64,000 nucleotides of DNA from Pseudonocardia autotrophica (lineage in GTDB: Bacteria > Actinomycetota > Actinomycetes > Mycobacteriales > Pseudonocardiaceae), in NCBI RefSeq assembly GCF_000717175.1, contig NZ_JNYD01000003.1, positions 620,001-684,000 on the forward strand, in the 5' to 3' direction. A program made the position numbers and the translations under genes. Positions 41,958 through 50,744 of the stretch are shown piece by piece. The notes beneath the pieces were generated by a model. It saw nothing but the letters and a program-made list of their open reading frames with translations. It had not been told where the DNA came from and made no database searches. Position 1 is the first letter of the stretch. Every line of letters starts with the position of its first letter.

Positions 41958-42746
41958 ATGCGGGTGCATGTGGTCTCCGACGTGCACGGCAACGTCGAGG
42001 CCCTGGCCAGGGCGGCCGACGGCGCCGACGCGGTGTTCGTGCTCGGCGACCTGATCGACTTCGTGGACTACCGGAACCCCGAGGGCGGCATCCTGGGCCG
42101 CGTCCTGGGCCCCGAGGTGAGCCGCCGGTTCGGCGAGGTGCGCCGGTCGGGCGGCCCCGGCGACCTGCGGGAGTTCGCGCGGCAGGCCTGGTCGCGCATC
42201 CCGGACCCGGCCGCGGTGATCGAGGAGGCCATCGCCGAGCAGTACGAGGCGATGTTCCCCGTGCTCCCGGACCCGACGTGGGCGATCCCGGGCAACGTCG
42301 ACGTCCCCGACCTCTGGCCCGCGCACGTGCGGTCCGGTACCCGGGTGCCCGACGGCGAGGTGGTCGAGATCTGCGGGCTGCGCGTCGGGTTCGTGGGCGG
42401 GGTGCCGCTGCCGCCCGGCTTCCCGCCGCGCAGGGGCGGGCCGTGGCGCCCGCACCTCGTCCCGTCCGAGGACTACGTGGCGGCCGTCGGCAAGCTCACG
42501 GACGTCGAGCTGCTCTGCACCCACGCCCCGCCCGCGGTCCCGGCGCTGCACTACGACGTCGTCACCAAGCGCCGTGAGCTGCCCGGCCAGGGGCTGGTGG
42601 AGCTGATCGAGCGGGACCGGCCGCGCGCCGCGCTGTTCGGGCACGTCCACCAGCCGCTGGCGCAGCGGGCCCGGCTCGGCCCGACCGAGTGCGTCAACGT
42701 CGGCCACTTCCGGAAGACGGGCGAGCCGTACGTACTGCGCTGGTGA
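41958..42746 (+). CDS. Calcineurin-like metallophosphoesterase
   Basis: A 262-residue phosphoesterase with the dinuclear-metal motifs in order: DVHGN (8-12), GDLIDFVD, GNVDVPDLW, a lone His in CTHAPP near 188, and GHVHQPL near 225. An insert between motifs 2 and 3 lengthens it relative to the smallest members. The substrate could be a phosphodiester or nucleotide. ATG 41958 lies 9 nt after TAGCGT (41943-41948), giving at most a very short leader. It is upstream of the SRPBCC gene with 22 bp between. Confidence 0.85.
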   Translation: MRVHVVSDVHGNVEALARAADGADAVFVLGDLIDFVDYRNPEGGILGRVLGPEVSRRFGEVRRSGGPGDLREFARQAWSRIPDPAAVIEEAIAEQYEAMFPVLPDPTWAIPGNVDVPDLWPAHVRSGTRVPDGEVVEICGLRVGFVGGVPLPPGFPPRRGGPWRPHLVPSEDYVAAVGKLTDVELLCTHAPPAVPALHYDVVTKRRELPGQGLVELIERDRPRAALFGHVHQPLAQRARLGPTECVNVGHFRKTGEPYVLRW

Positions 42747-42755
42747 TCCGCCCGG

Positions 42756-42761
42756 TAACGT
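42756..42761 (+). promoter_or_regulatory. -10 box of the SRPBCC (TB16.3-like) gene, leaderless spacing
   Basis: TAACGT, 7 nt before ATG 42769. Confidence 0.5.
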
Positions 42762-42768
42762 GCGCGGC

Positions 42769-43221
42769 ATGGCCGACGCGACGACGTCCTCGATCACCAT
42801 CGACGCCGACCCCGAGACGGTCATGGCGGTCATCGCGGACTTCGAGGCCTACCCCGAGTGGGCGGACCAGGTGAAGACGGTCGAGATCCTCGACAAGGGC
42901 GCGGGGTCCGACCCCGCCCGCGCCGACCGCGTCCGGTTCTCCATGGACGCCGGCCCGATCAAGGACACCTACACGCTGGACTACGACTGGGCGTCCGACG
43001 GCCGCTCCGTCAGCTGGACCCTGGTCAAGGGCCAGATGCAGAAGGCGCAGAACGGCTCCTACACGCTGGAGTCGGCGGGCGGCGCGCCCACGACGGTGAC
43101 CTACAGCCTCGCCGTGGACCTCAACATCCCGATGATCGGCATGTTGCGCCGCAAGGCCGAGAAGGTGATCATCGACACCGCGCTGAAGGGTCTGAAGCGC
43201 CGGGTGGAGAGCCGCTCCTGA
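42769..43221 (+). CDS. SRPBCC-family protein similar to mycobacterial TB16.3
   Basis: A 150-residue coenzyme-Q-binding/START-like protein: SSITIDADPETVMAVIADFEAYPEW, the family opening, and VDLNIPMIGMLRRKAEKVII with the long C-terminal helix that closes the cavity. Rv2185c (TB16.3) is the syntenic counterpart, upstream of an ArsA-like ATPase. The cavity should bind a lipid or hydrophobic metabolite, perhaps chaperoning it. ATG 42769 agrees with promoter spacing; GTG 42760 in frame is less likely. Confidence 0.88.
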   Translation: MADATTSSITIDADPETVMAVIADFEAYPEWADQVKTVEILDKGAGSDPARADRVRFSMDAGPIKDTYTLDYDWASDGRSVSWTLVKGQMQKAQNGSYTLESAGGAPTTVTYSLAVDLNIPMIGMLRRKAEKVIIDTALKGLKRRVESRS

Positions 43222-43240
43222 GCGCACGCCCCGTGGCGGC

Positions 43241-43246
43241 TACGCT
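43241..43246 (+). promoter_or_regulatory. -10 box of the ArsA-like ATPase gene, leaderless spacing
   Basis: TACGCT, 7 nt before GTG 43254. Confidence 0.5.
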
Positions 43247-43253
43247 GCCGCGC

Positions 43254-44519
43254 GTGCGGGTCGTGCTGTTCACCGGCAAGGGGGGCGTCGGGAAGACGAC
43301 GCTCGCCGCGGCCACGGCCGCCCGCCTGGCGCGTGCGGGGCGCAAGACCCTCGTCGTCTCGACCGACCCCGCGCACTCCCTCGGGGACGCGCTCGGCGAG
43401 CGCCTCGACGACACCACCGAGAACGAGCCGGCCGACCTCGGCAGCGGGCTGTTCGCCGCGCACGTCGACACCCGGGTGCTGCTCGACGACACGTGGGCCG
43501 AGCTGCAGGGACACCTGCGCACGGTGCTGGCCGGGGCCGGGATCGACGAGCTGGTGGCCGACGAGCTCACCGTGCTGCCGGGCGTCGAGGACCTGCTCGC
43601 GCTCGCCGAGGTGCACCGGCTCGCGACCTCCGGGCTGTGGGAGGTGGTGGTGGTCGACTGCGGCCCCACCGCCGAGACGCTGCGCCTGCTCGGCCTGCCC
43701 GAGGCGCTGTCCGGGTACCTGGAGCGGCTCTTCCCCGCGCACCGCCGGGCGGTCCGCGGGATGATCGCCGGGCTGGCCTCGGGACGGACCGGCGCCGAGC
43801 GGTCCGCGGGCTGGGACCGCACGGTCGACGCCCTGGACCGGCTCGCCGCGCAGCTCGCCGGGCTGCGCGCCATGCTGGCCGACCGCGAGGAGACCTCGAT
43901 CCGCCTGGTCCTGACCCCCGAGCGGGTCGTCGCCGCGGAGACCCGCCGCACGCTGACCGCCCTGGCCCTGCACGACCTGCAGGTCGACGGCCTGGTGGTC
44001 AACCGGGTCATGCCCGCGCCGCCGCCGTCGCTGCGCGGCCCGACCGCGCGCTGGCTGCGCGAGCGGCACACCGAGCAGCAGGCCGTGCTGGCCGAGGTGC
44101 GGGCGGAGTGCGGCGACGCCGTGCCGCTCGCGACCGTGCCCTACACCGCGGCCGAGCCCACGGGCGTGGAGGCGCTCATCGCGCTCGCCGGGAGCCTGTA
44201 CGGGACGGCGGACCCCGCGGCCCCCGGCCCGGCCACGGGTCCGGTCCTGCGGCTCGAGCGCTCCGCGGGCGACGGCACCTCCGCCGACTCGGAGTTCGAG
44301 CTGGCCCTGCGCCTGCCCGGCGCGGCCGACGGCCCGCTGGATCTCACCCGCGTCGGCGACGAGCTGGTGGTCACCGTGGGCGCCACGCGCCGGCGGGTGA
44401 GCCTGCCGGCCGTGCTGCGCCGGTGCGAGGTCACGGGCGCCCGGCTGGTGGGCGAGGGCCACGCGACGGACCTGGTCGTGGTGTTCGCGCCGGACCCGGC
44501 GCTCTGGATGCGGCGATGA
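43254..44519 (+). CDS. ArsA/GET3-like P-loop ATPase
   Basis: A 421-residue MinD/ArsA-fold ATPase. The deviant Walker A KGGVGKTT (7-14), STDPAHSLGDALG switch I and VVVDCGPTAETLRLL switch II are clear. A C-terminal alpha-crystallin-like domain (VTVGATRRRVSLPAVLRRCE) follows, as in actinobacterial Get3-like proteins. Arsenite-binding Cys are absent, so a role in arsenic export is unlikely. Rv2184c is the syntenic counterpart; targeting of tail-anchored or secreted proteins is a possibility. It shares a transcript unit with the next gene (13-bp gap). Confidence 0.85.
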   Translation: MRVVLFTGKGGVGKTTLAAATAARLARAGRKTLVVSTDPAHSLGDALGERLDDTTENEPADLGSGLFAAHVDTRVLLDDTWAELQGHLRTVLAGAGIDELVADELTVLPGVEDLLALAEVHRLATSGLWEVVVVDCGPTAETLRLLGLPEALSGYLERLFPAHRRAVRGMIAGLASGRTGAERSAGWDRTVDALDRLAAQLAGLRAMLADREETSIRLVLTPERVVAAETRRTLTALALHDLQVDGLVVNRVMPAPPPSLRGPTARWLRERHTEQQAVLAEVRAECGDAVPLATVPYTAAEPTGVEALIALAGSLYGTADPAAPGPATGPVLRLERSAGDGTSADSEFELALRLPGAADGPLDLTRVGDELVVTVGATRRRVSLPAVLRRCEVTGARLVGEGHATDLVVVFAPDPALWMRR

Positions 44520-44532
44520 GCGGGGGACGGGG

Positions 44533-44961
44533 TTGAGCTGCGCCCACTCGGAGGCCCTCACCCGTGAGCTGCGCGCCCTCGCCGTGGCCGCGCTCGACCG
44601 GGTCGGCCCGCTGGTCGACGCCGCGCGCACGGGCGAGGGCGGCACGCCCTCGAGCTGCGCGTCGTGCCCGGTCTGCGCCCTGCTCGCGGTGCTGCGCGGC
44701 GAGCGCCCCGAGCTGGCGGCGCGGCTGGCCGAGCACGCGGCGGGACTGTTGACGGTGCTGCGGGCGTTGGTGGAGGAGCTGCCGGACCCGGCGGCGGAGG
44801 GAACGGCCGGCAGTGCTGCGGGGCGTGGATCCGAGGAAGCGAGCGGACATGGCACGACCCCTGACGGACCCGGGGATCCCGGCGATGCCGGTGACGAGCG
44901 ACGACGGGCCCGGCCCGGGCCGTCGCGGCGGGTCCAGCACATCCGCGTGGTGCGGGCCTGA
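44533..44961 (+). CDS. Conserved hypothetical protein, Rv2183c-like
   Basis: A 142-residue protein. A helical N-terminal part (EALTRELRALAVAALDRVGPL) with Cys pairs in CASCPVCALLAVL is followed by a variable Gly/Asp/Glu-rich linker and a short basic C-terminal tag RRVQHIRVVRA that appears conserved in relatives. TTG 44533 follows GGGGGACGGGG; no better start is in range. It overlaps nothing and precedes the ROK kinase start by 1 bp. The Cys pairs may bind metal. Function unknown; it is always beside the ArsA-like ATPase as far as I recall. Confidence 0.65.
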   Translation: MSCAHSEALTRELRALAVAALDRVGPLVDAARTGEGGTPSSCASCPVCALLAVLRGERPELAARLAEHAAGLLTVLRALVEELPDPAAEGTAGSAAGRGSEEASGHGTTPDGPGDPGDAGDERRRARPGPSRRVQHIRVVRA

Positions 44962-44962
44962 C

Positions 44963-45925
44963 GTGCTGACGGTCGGAGTGGACGTCGGCGGCACGAGCGT
45001 GCGCGCCGGGGTGGTCGACCCCGAGGGCGGGGTCATCGACAGCGCGACCGCGGCCACGCCCAAGAGCGACGAGGCCCTCGAGGCGACCATCGCCTCCTGC
45101 GTGACCGAGCTCGCGAACCGGCACGACGTGTCCGCGGTCGGCCTGGCCCTCGCCGGATTCATCGACGCGGACCGCGGTCTGGTCCGCTTCGCACCGCACC
45201 TGTCCTGGCGGGACGCGCCGGTGGCCGACCGGATGCACAAGCGTCTCGGCGTGCCGGTCGTCGTCGAGCACGACGCCAACGCCGCAGCCCTGGCCGAGCG
45301 CCGCTACGGCGCCGCCGCGGGCGCGTCGACCGTCGTCTTCGTGGCCCTCGGCACCGGGATCGGCGGGGCCCTGCTGCTCGACGGCGCGCTGTTCCGCGGT
45401 GCGTTCGGGGTGGCGCCGGAGTTCGGGCACGTCCGCGTGGTGCCGGACGGCCGTCCGTGCGAGTGCGGCAAGCGTGGCTGCTGGGAGCGCTACTGCAGCG
45501 GCACCGCGCTCGCCACCACCGCGCTGGAGATGCTCGCCGACCCCGACGCGACCACCTCGGTCCTGCATCGCGAGGCCGCGCGCGACCCGGGCCGGATCAC
45601 CGGTCAGCGCGTGGCGGCCGCCGCGCGCGACGGGGACCGGCTGGCCCGGCGCGCGGTCGCGGACATGGGCCGGTGGCTGGGCGAGGGCCTGTCGCTCATC
45701 GCCGACGTGTTCGACCCCGAGCTGGTCGTGATCGGCGGCGGGGTCTCGGTGTCGGCGCCGCTGTTCCTCGACGAGGCGCGCGAGCACTACGCCCGGATCG
45801 TCACCGGCGCGGGCAACCGGCCCCTGGCCCGCATCCGCACTGCACAGCTCGGCTCCGCGGCCGCGGTGGTCGGGGCGGCCGAGCTGGCCCGCGAGGCGGT
45901 CCTGACGGGCGGGGCGGCGCGCTAG
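44963..45925 (+). CDS. ROK-family sugar kinase, probable glucokinase
   Basis: A 320-residue ROK protein. The phosphate loop is VDVGGTSVRAGVV near residue 5, the catalytic Asp is in VEHDANAAALAER near 105, the zinc motif is CECGKRGCWE near 155, and the second ATP block is ALGTGIGGALL. There is no helix-turn-helix, so it is a kinase rather than a repressor. GTG 44963 fits the family length; ATG 44849 in frame has a better ribosome site but would overlap the preceding gene by over 100 bp. It phosphorylates glucose or a related sugar using ATP or polyphosphate. Confidence 0.85.
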   Translation: MLTVGVDVGGTSVRAGVVDPEGGVIDSATAATPKSDEALEATIASCVTELANRHDVSAVGLALAGFIDADRGLVRFAPHLSWRDAPVADRMHKRLGVPVVVEHDANAAALAERRYGAAAGASTVVFVALGTGIGGALLLDGALFRGAFGVAPEFGHVRVVPDGRPCECGKRGCWERYCSGTALATTALEMLADPDATTSVLHREAARDPGRITGQRVAAAARDGDRLARRAVADMGRWLGEGLSLIADVFDPELVVIGGGVSVSAPLFLDEAREHYARIVTGAGNRPLARIRTAQLGSAAAVVGAAELAREAVLTGGAAR

Positions 45926-45929
45926 ACCG

Positions 45930-46373
45930 TCAGACGGTGCCCTCGTCGTCGTACGGGTCCACGTCCTCGTCGGCGGGCTGCCACAGCCGCATCAGCAGCC
46001 AGGTGAGGCCGCCGGCGATCGCGACGAGGCCGAGCGGCAGCCCGTAGACCGAGGACATGCCGATCCACTGCGGCGCCGCGACCAGGACGATCCCCAGCAC
46101 CACCAGCACCAGGCCGACCCCGACGGCGGCGCCCACCCGCGGCAGCGGCGGCGGCTCCGGCGGGACGTAGTGCTCCTCCGGGTCCTTGCGGGGATCGATC
46201 TCGGGGACGGGCGGCGGCTCGGCGGCGGCCCCGTCCTGCGCCCCGCCCGGCCAGCGGGGGACGGTGCCCTCCGCCTTCCACGAGGCCACGACCTGCTCGA
46301 AGGGATCGGGGTCCGACCGGCGGCCCTCGCGTCCCGGGTCGCCCTGCACGCCCTCCGGCTCGCCCGTGCTCAT
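45930..46373 (-). CDS. Actinobacterial two-helix membrane protein
   Basis: A 147-residue protein. A cytoplasmic N-terminal half contains FEQVVASWKAEGTVPRWP and DPEEHYVPPEPPPLPR, the latter a Pro-rich motif I recall in conserved actinobacterial membrane proteins. Two hydrophobic helices follow (VGVGLVLVVLGIVLVAA and LPLGLVAIAGGLTWLLMRLW), and an acidic tail ends the protein. Start ATG 46373 has GAGGAGG 9 nt before; a longer frame to 46415 lacks one. It converges on the ROK gene 4 bp away. Function unknown. Confidence 0.65.
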   Translation of the reverse strand: MSTGEPEGVQGDPGREGRRSDPDPFEQVVASWKAEGTVPRWPGGAQDGAAAEPPPVPEIDPRKDPEEHYVPPEPPPLPRVGAAVGVGLVLVVLGIVLVAAPQWIGMSSVYGLPLGLVAIAGGLTWLLMRLWQPADEDVDPYDDEGTV

Positions 46374-46519
46374 GCTCGCGGCCTCCTCGGGGTCTGCGGG
46401 GACAGACCCGTGCATCCTGACACGGACGCGCCCGCCGCGGGTGCCGGGAGTCCCCTTGTTGTCGCACCGGCGCGACGCTCCGTAGGCTTGGGCTCCCTGC
46501 GGTGAGGAGGCCCTGTCCG

Positions 46520-47233
46520 GTGCTGTACTGGTGGTCGAAGTACGTCCTGCTCGGCCCGTTGCTCCGGATGTTCTGCCGCCCCACCATCGAGGGCCTGGAA
46601 CACATCCCCGCCTCGGGTGCCGCGATCCTCGCGAGCAACCACCTCGCGGTGGCCGACTCCTTCCTGCTGCCCCTGCAGGTGCCGCGCCGGATCACGTTCC
46701 TGGCCAAGCGCGAGTACTTCACCGAGCCGGGGCTGAAGGGCTTCGTGAAGAAGCAGTTCTTCAGCGGCGTCGGGCAGGTCCCGATCGACCGGTCCGGCGG
46801 CAACGCGGCGCAGGCGGCCATGGACACCGCGGTGCGGCTGCTGCGCGAGGGCAAGCTCCTCGGCATCTACCCCGAGGGCACGCGCTCGCCGGACGGGCGG
46901 CTCTACAAGGGCAAGACCGGGGTGGCCCGGATGGCGCTCGAGGCGGGCGTGCCCGTCATCCCGGTGGCCATGATCGGCACGGACAAGGTCAACCCGATCG
47001 GCTCGAAGATGTGGCGGCCCGGGCACGTGCACGTCAGGGTCGGGGCGCCGCTGGACTTCTCCCGCTACGAGGGCATGGCCGGGGACCGGTTCATCGAGCG
47101 GTCCATGACGGACGAGATCATGTACGCGCTGATGGAGCTCTCCGGACAGACCTACGTGGACCTGTACGCCGCGTCGGTCAAGGAGAAGGCCGAGCAGGCC
47201 AAGAAGGAGCAGCAGGGCAGAGCGGCCGCCTGA
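46520..47233 (+). CDS. 1-acylglycerol-3-phosphate O-acyltransferase (PlsC-like)
   Basis: A 237-residue acyltransferase. Motif I NHLAVADS (HX4D catalytic pair), motif II around FLAKREYF, motif III YPEGTRSPDG and motif IV VPVIPVAMIG are all present. It transfers an acyl group to the 2-position of lysophosphatidic acid in phospholipid synthesis, at the inner membrane; Rv2182c is the syntenic relative. GTG 46520 has GAGGAGG 9 nt before it. A TAGGCT box near 46487 is the probable -10. Confidence 0.88.
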   Translation: MLYWWSKYVLLGPLLRMFCRPTIEGLEHIPASGAAILASNHLAVADSFLLPLQVPRRITFLAKREYFTEPGLKGFVKKQFFSGVGQVPIDRSGGNAAQAAMDTAVRLLREGKLLGIYPEGTRSPDGRLYKGKTGVARMALEAGVPVIPVAMIGTDKVNPIGSKMWRPGHVHVRVGAPLDFSRYEGMAGDRFIERSMTDEIMYALMELSGQTYVDLYAASVKEKAEQAKKEQQGRAAA

Positions 47234-47252
47234 GCCGACCGACCGGGCCCGC

Positions 47253-48572
47253 TCAGCCCGCCGCGACCGCCGCGTTGGCCGCGTCCTGCGCCTGCTGCAG
47301 CCCGGGCCCGACGGGCACCCGGCCGGCGAAGACCTCGCCGAGGACCGGGTTGAAGGCCCGCAGGCCGGTGCCGAACTTCGGCCCCATCGGCGGGTCGATC
47401 GTCGCGGTGCCGCCGAGGCTGCCGAAGTACCCGGTCTCGACGCCGCGTTCGCGCCAGTAGTCGAAGAACTTCTGCTGCGACCCGGTCACCGCCGGGAGCG
47501 CGGCGCCCCGGCCGCCGACGGGGTCGGCGCCGGGCTCGGAGCCGATCCAGTTCAGGACGCGCGCCACCGCCTCGGGGTGCGGGGTGCGCGCGTTGCCCGC
47601 CGCGATCACGCTGTTCACCACCGACACCCGGCCCGCCGGCCCGGCGACCATCGGCGCCACGCCCCACTCGAACGTCGCGCCGTCGGCCACGTTGCGCAGG
47701 TTGTAGGTGCCGGACTGGAACACCGCGAGCCGCTGGTCGAGGAAGGCGTCCCGGCCGTAGTCCGGGTTGACGTTGGTGTCGTCCGCGTCGGGCGCGACGT
47801 GGTGGGTGTTGATCAGGTCCACGAGGTACTGGAAGGCCTGCGCGGACCGCGGCTCGGCGAACGCGAACGTGCCGTCCGGCTGCTGGAAGCGTCCGCCGTT
47901 GGAGCCGACGAACTCGTAGTAGACCGCCTGCAGGTCGCGACCGGCGTTGAAGCCGTACCGGGCCACGTTCGCCGGGTCGAAGCCGGGCTGGTCCGCGGTC
48001 CGGCCCTGCGCGTCGACCGTCAGCTTCCTCATCGCCGGCAGGAACGTGTCCTTCGCCGGGTCGGGGTCCCAGGTCAGGGCCGCCGGGTCGACGCCGGCGT
48101 CGGCCAGCATCTTCTTGTTGTAGTAGGTGACGATCCGGCCGTCGGTGAGCGCCGGGACGCCCCACAGCGCGCCGTCCCGGGTGTACTGGTCGACGGCCGC
48201 CGGCACCCAGTTCCGCGTCCGGCCAGGCAGGATCCGGCCGACGTCGATCAGCGCGCCGGAGTCGGCCAGCGCGCCGAAGTACGCCGAGTTCAGCCAGAAG
48301 ATGTCGTCGCCGGTCCCGTTCGCGAGCTGCGCGTTGAGGCTCACGAAGTAGTCCGCGTACGGCACGACGTCGAGGTCGACCCGGATGTCCGGGTTCTGCC
48401 GCTCGAACTCCGCGAACGAGGTGCCGTAGGCCTTGGCCACCTGGTCGTCCCACAGCCGCAGGGAGACCGTGGTGGCGGGAGCCCGGGGCGGGCCCGCGCA
48501 CGCCGCGGCGAGCACGGCGCAGAGCAGCACGAGGAGCCCCGGGAGCAGGGCGGTGGGGGAGCGGCGGCGCAT
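47253..48572 (-). CDS. Orphan sugar-type ABC substrate-binding lipoprotein
   Basis: A 439-residue exported lipoprotein: signal peptide with lipobox LAAAC at about 22-26, then the cluster-B solute-binding fold (TTVSLRLWDDQVAKAYGTSF, WGVPALTDGRIVTYYNKKML, the hinge QSGTYNLRNV and EWGVAPMVAGP). It resembles binding proteins for oligosaccharides or glycerol phosphate. No permease or ATPase gene is adjacent, so it works with a transporter encoded elsewhere or has another role. It converges on the acyltransferase gene 19 bp away and lies divergent from the exoribonuclease gene. Confidence 0.83.
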   Translation of the reverse strand: MRRRSPTALLPGLLVLLCAVLAAACAGPPRAPATTVSLRLWDDQVAKAYGTSFAEFERQNPDIRVDLDVVPYADYFVSLNAQLANGTGDDIFWLNSAYFGALADSGALIDVGRILPGRTRNWVPAAVDQYTRDGALWGVPALTDGRIVTYYNKKMLADAGVDPAALTWDPDPAKDTFLPAMRKLTVDAQGRTADQPGFDPANVARYGFNAGRDLQAVYYEFVGSNGGRFQQPDGTFAFAEPRSAQAFQYLVDLINTHHVAPDADDTNVNPDYGRDAFLDQRLAVFQSGTYNLRNVADGATFEWGVAPMVAGPAGRVSVVNSVIAAGNARTPHPEAVARVLNWIGSEPGADPVGGRGAALPAVTGSQQKFFDYWRERGVETGYFGSLGGTATIDPPMGPKFGTGLRAFNPVLGEVFAGRVPVGPGLQQAQDAANAAVAAG

Positions 48573-48738
48573 GGGTTCTCGCTCGGGGTGCGGCGGGACT
48601 GCGGCGGTTCACCGGGAAAGTCGTCCGGGACGTCCGGATCGTGACGACGCCGGGACATCTTCGCCCGTCCGGCCCAGTCCCGGCGCACACCCCGCCGTTC
48701 GGGCGACGTAGAGTCGCGGCAGGTCGGAAAGGGTTGGC

Positions 48739-49227
48739 ATGCGTTTCTTCTACGACACCGAGTTCATCGAGGACGGCAGGACGATCGATCTGGTGTCGAT
48801 CGGCGTCGTCGGCGAGGACGGGCGCGAGTTCTACGCGGTGTCCACCGAGTTCGACCCGGGCAAGGCCGGTCCGTGGGTACGGGCGAACGTGCTGCCCAAG
48901 CTGCCCTCGCCGGCCGACAAGGCCTGGCGGTCCCGGGCGACGATCCGCCGCGAGCTGCTGGAGTTCCTCACCGGCGCGCCCGGCGAGGTCGAGCTGTGGG
49001 CCTGGATCGCCGCGTACGACCACGTCGCCCTCTGCCAGCTGTGGGGCGCCATGCCGGCGCTGCCCCGGGCGCTGCCGCGCTTCACCCGGGAGCTGCGCCA
49101 GCGCTGGGAGGACGCGGGCCGTCCGTCGCTGCCGCCGCCCAGCTCCGACGCACACGACGCGCTGGCCGACGCCCGGCTCAACCTGCGCCGCTGGCAGGTG
49201 ATCGAGACCTCCGTCCCGGCCCCCTGA
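48739..49227 (+). CDS. 3'-5' exoribonuclease, Rv2179c-like
   Basis: A 162-residue DEDDh RNase: FFYDTEFIEDG (Asp6, Glu8), WAWIAAYDHVALCQL with Asp in the second motif, and the third motif DAHDALADARLNL with His and Asp. Mycobacterial Rv2179c is a characterised exoribonuclease that trims 3' overhangs. Start ATG 48739 follows AAAGG; TAGAGT at 48711 is the likely -10 box. It is next to aroG as in M. tuberculosis. Domain size is complete. Confidence 0.88.
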   Translation: MRFFYDTEFIEDGRTIDLVSIGVVGEDGREFYAVSTEFDPGKAGPWVRANVLPKLPSPADKAWRSRATIRRELLEFLTGAPGEVELWAWIAAYDHVALCQLWGAMPALPRALPRFTRELRQRWEDAGRPSLPPPSSDAHDALADARLNLRRWQVIETSVPAP

Positions 49228-50691
<1,464 letters not shown>

Positions 50692-50701
50692 GTTCGCTGT
50701 C

Positions 50702-50735
50702 CGTGGTCAGTGGCGCTCCGGCACCACTGACCACG
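50702..50735. terminator. Hairpin between convergent aroG and pknL
   Basis: A 12-bp perfect stem (50702-50713 with 50724-50735) and a 10-nt loop. It lies 10 bp beyond the aroG stop and 10 bp beyond the pknL stop, serving both. Confidence 0.75.
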
Positions 50736-50744
50736 CGCAGTCTC

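Noticed and set aside
44849..44962. Longer start (ATG 44849) for the ROK kinase
   Set aside because: It has a fair ribosome site, but the extra 38 residues are not ROK-like and overlap the preceding gene, whose C-terminal tag looks genuine.
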